From assembly GCF_041435015.1 (NCBI RefSeq), contig NZ_CP107989.1, forward strand, positions 5,022,001 through 5,086,000: a DNA stretch of 64,000 bases, in the 5' to 3' direction. The notes below the pieces were generated by a model. That model did no database searches and had not been told where the DNA came from. It saw only the letters and a list, made by a program, of their open reading frames with translations. Both the position numbers and the translations under genes were made by a program. The stretch is from Streptomyces canus (lineage in GTDB: Bacteria; Actinomycetota; Actinomycetes; Streptomycetales; Streptomycetaceae). This document shows, in pieces, positions 59,689 through 64,000 of this stretch (the stretch's first letter is position 1; the number at the start of each line of letters is the position of its first letter).

Positions 59689-60335
59689 CGGACCTCACCC
59701 CGGGCCAGGTGGGAGAACCACTCGACGTGCCCGTGAATCAGGCCTACGACCGCCTCCGCGTCGCCGGAGCGCAGTGCCTGGAGGATCTGCTCGTGCTCGG
59801 TGAGGGTCTTGGTGATGCGGTCCGGGTGGGCGTGCATCACGGCGACGCCCATCCTGAGCTGGCGGTCGCGGAGCTGGTCGTAGAGCCGGTTCAGGATCTC
59901 GTTGCCGCCGCTGCGGACGATCTCGGCGTGGAAGCAGCGGTCGGTGACGGCGGCGCCGGCCAGATCCCCGGCGGCGGCCTGCTCCTTCTGACGCGCGAGC
60001 AGTTCCTCGAGGCGCGCGATGAGCTGTGGGGACGCCGGTACGGCCTTGCGGGCGGCGTGTCCCTCGACGAGTTGCCGGGTCTCGACGACGTCGGTGATCT
60101 CCTGGGCGGAGACCGGCAGGACCAGCGCCCCCTTTTTCGGGTAAAGCTTGATCAGCCCCTCGACCTCGAGACGCAGCAGCGCCTCTCGTACGGGTGTGCG
60201 GGAAACCCCGACGGCCTCCCCGAGTTCGCCCTCGGTGAGCAGGGTCCCGCCCTCGTAACGGCGGTCCAGTACACCCTGCTTGACGTGGGCGTAGACGCGG
60301 TCGGCGGCGGGAGGCTGTTTCACGGCCAGACTCAT
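59685..60335 (-). CDS. GntR-family regulator (FCD domain)
   Basis: 216 aa. The winged helix ('GTLLTEGELGEAVGVSRTPV', then 'REALLRLEVEGLIKLYPKKG') precedes an FCD ligand-binding domain of helices with metal/ligand residues in 'DRCFHAEIVRSGGNEIL' and 'HPDRITKTLTEHEQIL'. FCD members respond to carboxylic acids such as lactate, gluconate or fatty acids. ATG 60335 starts 'MSLAVKQPPAADRVYAHVK', the usual N-terminus. First gene of a two-gene operon with the MFS transporter. Confidence 0.92.
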   Translation of the reverse strand: MSLAVKQPPAADRVYAHVKQGVLDRRYEGGTLLTEGELGEAVGVSRTPVREALLRLEVEGLIKLYPKKGALVLPVSAQEITDVVETRQLVEGHAARKAVPASPQLIARLEELLARQKEQAAAGDLAGAAVTDRCFHAEIVRSGGNEILNRLYDQLRDRQLRMGVAVMHAHPDRITKTLTEHEQILQALRSGDAEAVVGLIHGHVEWFSHLARGEVR

Positions 60336-60544
60336 GCCCACAGCATAGATACAACACGTACGCATGAAGAGTCCCGTTCCAGCATTCGGACCTCGGCAGG
60401 AACTCCTGTCCGTGAAAGTCACACCCGCCCCAGCCGGGGCACAACCTTGTGTGCTAGTTACGTGTCACACACGTGCGGCATCACTTTCTTCCCCTCCAAC
60501 TCGGCCGCACTCAGGGGCATTCGACCGTATTCGGGGTATTTCAC

Positions 60545-61444
60545 TTGATTACCGCTACCAAGGGCCTCCGCGTCCGCAGAGCCGCAGCCGTCGCCATCAC
60601 GACCGGCGCAGTGCTCGCCACCGGAGCTCTCACCGCGGCACCCGCGCAGGCGCTCACGACGCCGACCATCACCGCCAAGGGCGGATTCCTGATGAACAGC
60701 GCGACCGGCACGACCCTCTACAGCAAGTCGCCGAACACGAAGCGGCTCACCGCTTCCACCACGAAGATCATGACCGCGAAGGTGGTGCTCTCGCAGTCGA
60801 ACCTGAACCTGGACGCCAAGGTCACCATCAAGAAGGCGTACAGCGACTACATCGTCTCCAAGGGCGCTTCGTCCGCGCACCTGATCGTCGGCGACAAGGT
60901 CACCGTCCGTCAGCTGCTCTACGGGATGATGCTGCCGTCCGGCTGTGACGCCGCGATGGCCCTCGCCGACAAGTTCGGCTCGGGCTCGACGGTCTCCGCG
61001 CGCACCAAGTCCTTCATCGCGAAGATGAACACGACGGCCCGGAGCCTCGGCATGGCGAACACGAAGTTCGACTCGTTCGACGGCATAAGCAATGGTGCGA
61101 ACGCCTCGACGCCGAAGGACCTCACGCTGCTCGCCCGCAACGTGATGAAGAACTCGACCTTCAAGTCCGTCGTGAAGACCAAGTCGTACACGGCGAAGAC
61201 GATCACCAAGACCGGCAGCACCCGCACCATGGGTGCCTGGACGAACACCAACACCCTGCTCGGCTGGAACGGCACGCTCGGCATCAAGACCGGCTCGGGC
61301 ACCGACTCCAAGTACTGCCTCGTCTTCGCCGCCACGAAGAACGGCGAGTCCGTCATCGGCGCGGTCATGACCTCCTCCTCGGCGGCCAACCGCACGACCG
61401 ACGTGAAGAAGCTCATCAACTACGGCTACGCGAAGATCAGCTGA
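60545..61444 (+). CDS. D-alanyl-D-alanine carboxypeptidase (S11 family, PBP5-like)
   Basis: 299 aa from TTG 60545. A Sec signal ('AAAVAITTGAVLATGALTAA', cleavage after AQA) leads to a serine peptidase with SxxK as STTK at 71-74, the second motif SGC near 132 (a known actinobacterial variant of SxN), and KTG near 248. It trims the terminal D-Ala from peptidoglycan pentapeptides outside the membrane. No C-terminal membrane anchor follows, so it is secreted. TTG has CGGGG eight bases upstream; GTG 60473 would add 24 residues that break up the signal peptide. Confidence 0.9.
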   Translation: MITATKGLRVRRAAAVAITTGAVLATGALTAAPAQALTTPTITAKGGFLMNSATGTTLYSKSPNTKRLTASTTKIMTAKVVLSQSNLNLDAKVTIKKAYSDYIVSKGASSAHLIVGDKVTVRQLLYGMMLPSGCDAAMALADKFGSGSTVSARTKSFIAKMNTTARSLGMANTKFDSFDGISNGANASTPKDLTLLARNVMKNSTFKSVVKTKSYTAKTITKTGSTRTMGAWTNTNTLLGWNGTLGIKTGSGTDSKYCLVFAATKNGESVIGAVMTSSSAANRTTDVKKLINYGYAKIS

Positions 61445-61453
61445 CGCCGACCA

Positions 61454-61490
61454 CGAAGGGGCCCGTCGCCGAGAGCGACGGGCCCCTTCG
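61454..61490. terminator. Bidirectional terminator
   Basis: CGAAGGGGCCCGTCGC (61454-61469) and GCGACGGGCCCCTTCG (61475-61490) make a perfect 16-bp stem with loop CGAGA between the carboxypeptidase and convergent bkdC. Confidence 0.9.
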
Positions 61491-61520
61491 CCGTGGGACG
61501 ACGTGCCCACCGCAGGCGGA

Positions 61521-62939
61521 TCACGCCCAGGTGATCAACTTCTTCGGCTGCTCCAGGATGGCCGCCACGTCGGCCAGGACCTTCGAGCCCAACTCGCCGT
61601 CCACCAGGCGGTGGTCGAAGCTCAGCGCCAGGGTGGTGACCTGGCGGGGCTTCACCTTGCCCTTGTGGACCCAGGGCTGGAGTTTGATCGCGCCGACGGC
61701 GAGGATCGCGGCCTCTCCCGGCGGGAGGATCGGGGTGCCGGTGTCGACGCCGAAGACGCCGACGTTGGTGATGGTGACGGTGCCGCCCTGCATCGCGGCC
61801 GGCGAGGTGCGGCCCTCCTTGGCCGTCGCCACCAGCTCGCCCAGGGACTCGGCCAGTTGCGGCAGCGTCTTGGTGTGGGCGTCCTTGATGTTCGGGACGA
61901 TCAGGCCACGGGGGGTGGCCGCCGCGATGCCCAGGTTGACGTAGTGCTTGAGGACGATCTCCTGGTTCGCCTCGTCCCAGGAGGCGTTGATGTCGGGGTT
62001 GCGCTTGATCGCGACCAGCAGGGCCTTGGCGATCAGCAGGAGGGGGTTCACCCGCAGGCCCTGCAGGTCCTTGTCCTGCTTGAGCTCCTCGACCAGCTTC
62101 AGGGTGCGGGTCACGTCCACCGTCACGAACTCCGTGACGTGCGGGGCCGTGAACGCCGAACCGACCATCGCCGCGGCCGTCGCCTTGCGGACGCCCTTGA
62201 CCGGGACACGGGTCTCGCGGGCCGCGTCGTACGACGCGGTGGGAGCGAGCGCGGTGACCGGGGCCTGCGTCACCACCGGTTCGGGCGCGGGCGCCTCGGC
62301 CGGGATCGCCGCCGCGTGGACGTCCTCGCGGGTGATGATGCCGTCCGGGCCGGACGGGATCACCGTGGTGAGGTCGACGCCCAGATCCTTGGCCAGCTTG
62401 CGCACCGGGGGCTTTGCCAGCGGGCGGGGCTGCACGGTGGCGGCCGGGCTGGCGGCGGCCGGGCTCGTGGTGGCCGGGCCGTGGCCGTTCAGTTCGGTCT
62501 GGATGGCGACCGACGCCTGCTGGACCGGGACCTCCGGGCCCTTGCGGGGCCGGCGCTTGGTCGAGGAGGCCGCCACGCCGTATCCGACCAGGACCGGCTG
62601 ACGGCCCTCGGGCTTCTTCTCGGGAGCCGCGGAGGCTACCGGAGCCTCGGCCGGCGTCTCCGGGGCCGCGGGGGCCCCGCCCGCCACGTCCACCGCGATG
62701 ATGGCCGTGCCCACGTCCACCGTGGTGCCCTCGGGGAAGCGCAGCTCGCGCACCACCCCGTCGTAGGGGATGGGCAGTTCGACGGCCGCCTTGGCCGTCT
62801 CCACCTCGCACACCACCTGGCCGTCGGTGACCGTGTCACCGGCCTTGACATACCACTTGAGGATCTCCGCCTCGGTGAGCCCCTCGCCCACGTCGGGCAT
62901 CTTGAACTCGCGCACGGACGCTTCCGTCATCGTCGTCAC
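61521..62939 (-). CDS. bkdC: Branched-chain 2-oxo acid dehydrogenase E2 (dihydrolipoyl acyltransferase)
   Basis: 472 aa. One lipoyl domain with the lipoylated Lys in 'CEVETAKAAVE' (near 50), an Ala/Pro linker, a peripheral-subunit-binding domain ('VRKLAKDLGVDLTTVIPSG', about 170-200) and the catalytic domain with 'SFDHRLVDGELG' (catalytic His and Asp). It transfers the acyl group to CoA, supplying isobutyryl-, isovaleryl- and 2-methylbutyryl-CoA for branched fatty acids and polyketides. GTG 62939 has GAGGAG six bases upstream; ATG 62930 is the alternative. Ten bases separate it from bkdB. Confidence 0.93.
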   Translation of the reverse strand: MTTMTEASVREFKMPDVGEGLTEAEILKWYVKAGDTVTDGQVVCEVETAKAAVELPIPYDGVVRELRFPEGTTVDVGTAIIAVDVAGGAPAAPETPAEAPVASAAPEKKPEGRQPVLVGYGVAASSTKRRPRKGPEVPVQQASVAIQTELNGHGPATTSPAAASPAATVQPRPLAKPPVRKLAKDLGVDLTTVIPSGPDGIITREDVHAAAIPAEAPAPEPVVTQAPVTALAPTASYDAARETRVPVKGVRKATAAAMVGSAFTAPHVTEFVTVDVTRTLKLVEELKQDKDLQGLRVNPLLLIAKALLVAIKRNPDINASWDEANQEIVLKHYVNLGIAAATPRGLIVPNIKDAHTKTLPQLAESLGELVATAKEGRTSPAAMQGGTVTITNVGVFGVDTGTPILPPGEAAILAVGAIKLQPWVHKGKVKPRQVTTLALSFDHRLVDGELGSKVLADVAAILEQPKKLITWA

Positions 62940-62949
62940 GACCCTCTCC

Positions 62950-63942
62950 TCAGTACGCCAGCGAGCGGTCGACGGCATCCAGTACCCGGTCCAGTCCCGG
63001 CAGGTACTCGTCCTCCAGGCGGGCCGGCGGGTAGGGGGCGTGGTAGCCGCCGACCCTGAGTACCGGGGCCTCCAGGTGGTAGAAACAGCGCTCCGTGATC
63101 CGCGCGGCGATCTCCGCACCCGAACCGAAGAACACCGGCGCCTCGTGCACCACGACCAGGCGGCGGGTCTTCTCCACCGAGGCCTGGATCGCGTCGAAGT
63201 CCAGCGGCGAGATCGAGCGCAGGTCCACCACCTCCAGCGACCTGCCCTCCTCGGCGGCCGCATTCGCGACCTCCTGGCACAGCTTCACCATCGGGCCGTA
63301 CGCGACGAGGGTCAGGTCGGTGCCCTCACGGACCACCTGGGCCTTGTGCAGCGGACCGGGGATCGCCTCGGTGTTGACGTCGCCCTTGTCCCAGTAGCGC
63401 CGCTTGGGCTCGAAGAAGATCACCGGGTCGTCGCTCTGGATGGCCTGCTGCATCATCCAGTACGCGTCCGACGCGTTCGACGGCGAGACCACCTTCAGGC
63501 CCGCCACATGCGCGAACAGCGACTCCGGGGACTCCGAGTGGTGCTCCACCGCCCCGATCCCGCCGCCGTAGGGGATCCGCACGACGACCGGCATCTTGAC
63601 CTTGCCCAGCGACCGCGCATGCATCTTCGCCAGCTGGGTGACGATCTGGTCGTAGGCCGGGAACACGAACCCGTCGAACTGGATCTCCACCACCGGCCGG
63701 TAGCCGCGCAGCGCCAGCCCGATCGCGGTACCCACGATGCCCGACTCCGCCAGCGGGGTGTCCACCACCCGGCTCTCGCCGAAGTCCTTCTGCAGACCGT
63801 CGGTGACCCGGAAGACCCCGCCGAGCTTGCCGACGTCCTCACCCATCACCAGGACCTTGGGGTCGGCATCCAGAGCCCGCCGCAGCGACTCGTTGATCGC
63901 CTTGGCCAGAGCCATGTTCTTGAACGTCACCGTCTCCGCCAT
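62950..63942 (-). CDS. bkdB: Branched-chain 2-oxo acid dehydrogenase E1 beta subunit
   Basis: 330 aa. Transketolase-type beta subunit: 'KVLVMGEDVGKLGGVFRVTD' holds the ThDP-contacting Glu, 'VEIQFDGFVFPAYDQIVTQL' and 'RIPYGGGIGAVEHHSESPES' are typical of the family, and 'GTDLTLVAYGPMVKL' begins the C-terminal transketolase domain. Pairs with E1 alpha to decarboxylate branched-chain 2-oxo acids from valine, leucine and isoleucine. ATG 63942; the alpha-subunit stop lies two bases upstream, so the operon is alpha-beta-E2. Confidence 0.95.
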   Translation of the reverse strand: MAETVTFKNMALAKAINESLRRALDADPKVLVMGEDVGKLGGVFRVTDGLQKDFGESRVVDTPLAESGIVGTAIGLALRGYRPVVEIQFDGFVFPAYDQIVTQLAKMHARSLGKVKMPVVVRIPYGGGIGAVEHHSESPESLFAHVAGLKVVSPSNASDAYWMMQQAIQSDDPVIFFEPKRRYWDKGDVNTEAIPGPLHKAQVVREGTDLTLVAYGPMVKLCQEVANAAAEEGRSLEVVDLRSISPLDFDAIQASVEKTRRLVVVHEAPVFFGSGAEIAARITERCFYHLEAPVLRVGGYHAPYPPARLEDEYLPGLDRVLDAVDRSLAY

Positions 63943-63944
63943 GA

Positions 63945-64000
63945 TCAGGCCCCTTCCCCATCCGCGAACGACGCCTGATAGGCGGCGAACCCGGCCCGCT
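63945..64000 (-). CDS. bkdA: Branched-chain 2-oxo acid dehydrogenase E1 alpha subunit, C-terminal end only
   Basis: The window holds only the last 17 codons ('RAGFAAYQASFADGEGA') and the TGA at 63947-63945, reading out of the window. Identity is inferred from the position immediately before the E1 beta gene in the same direction and from the resemblance of the tail to Streptomyces E1 alpha proteins. Confidence 0.75.
   Translation of the reverse strand, partial: RAGFAAYQASFADGEGA

Overview
The window looks like core chromosome from a Streptomyces (high-GC actinomycete). The bases are strongly GC-rich, start codons are often GTG, and Tat/lipoprotein signals, mycothiol-type enzymes, GAF-ANTAR, SpoIIE-phosphatase, MocR, nSTAND-WD40 and chaplin-type LAXTG sorting features are all present. 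A perfect GTTTCACGTGAAAC palindrome at 39331-39344 matches the ParB site parS. Such sites cluster around oriC in Streptomyces, so the window probably lies in the central replication-origin half of the linear chromosome. The order metG, aspS, acyl-CoA dehydrogenase, D-Ala-D-Ala carboxypeptidase, bkd agrees with my memory of a conserved Streptomyces core region; this was not checked.

Layout. 1-5.8 kb: a hypothetical protein, a GAF/SpoIIE phosphatase, a hemolysin III-family membrane protein and a small MerR regulator behind an unusually long, structured upstream region. 5.8-8.2 kb: an EamA transporter divergent from a TetR regulator with two clear operators, then a lipoprotein. 8.2-16.3 kb: a GAF-ANTAR protein with an Arg-rich repeat domain, an HTH-TPR regulator divergent from a tiny secreted peptide across a perfect 12-bp inverted repeat (RRNPP-like layout), a TerB protein and a large XRE-nSTAND-WD40 ATPase. 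16.6-27 kb: an NPP1-type secreted protein, M20 amidohydrolase, P-loop-like protein carrying a REP-like repeat in frame, small membrane and SH3 proteins, a MocR regulator divergent from an alpha/beta hydrolase, an EEP nuclease-fold protein and a FUSC permease.

27-42.6 kb: a decayed PhoX-type phosphatase that still has a PHO box, a vWA protein with a long acidic linker, metG, a pectate-lyase remnant, two secreted FG-GAP proteins, a Tat-exported intradiol dioxygenase, aspS, parS, a PAS-GAF-PP2C-kinase signalling protein and a lone BRO-N antirepressor-like gene. 42.7-54.5 kb: pirin, an MFS exporter/TetR pair with three operator copies, SseB, a second exported intradiol dioxygenase, a FadE5-like acyl-CoA dehydrogenase, M18 aminopeptidase, a membrane-bound family 2 glycosyltransferase followed by a 52-residue LAATG mini-protein, and a third FG-GAP protein. 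54.6-64 kb: PIG-L/mycothiol-type deacetylase, LURP-one protein, nitrilase-family hydrolase, maleylpyruvate-isomerase-like mycothiol enzyme, a coupled GntR-MFS pair, a D-Ala-D-Ala carboxypeptidase and the bkdABC branched-chain 2-oxo acid dehydrogenase operon, cut by the window edge.

The genes are mostly housekeeping or regulatory units separated by strong bidirectional hairpin terminators. The most interesting candidates are the HTH-TPR/secreted-peptide pair (10290-11933), the LAATG mini-protein next to a glycosyltransferase (51422-52805), and the structured MerR upstream region (4577-5190). No CRISPR array, tRNA, rRNA, transposase or prophage module was seen.
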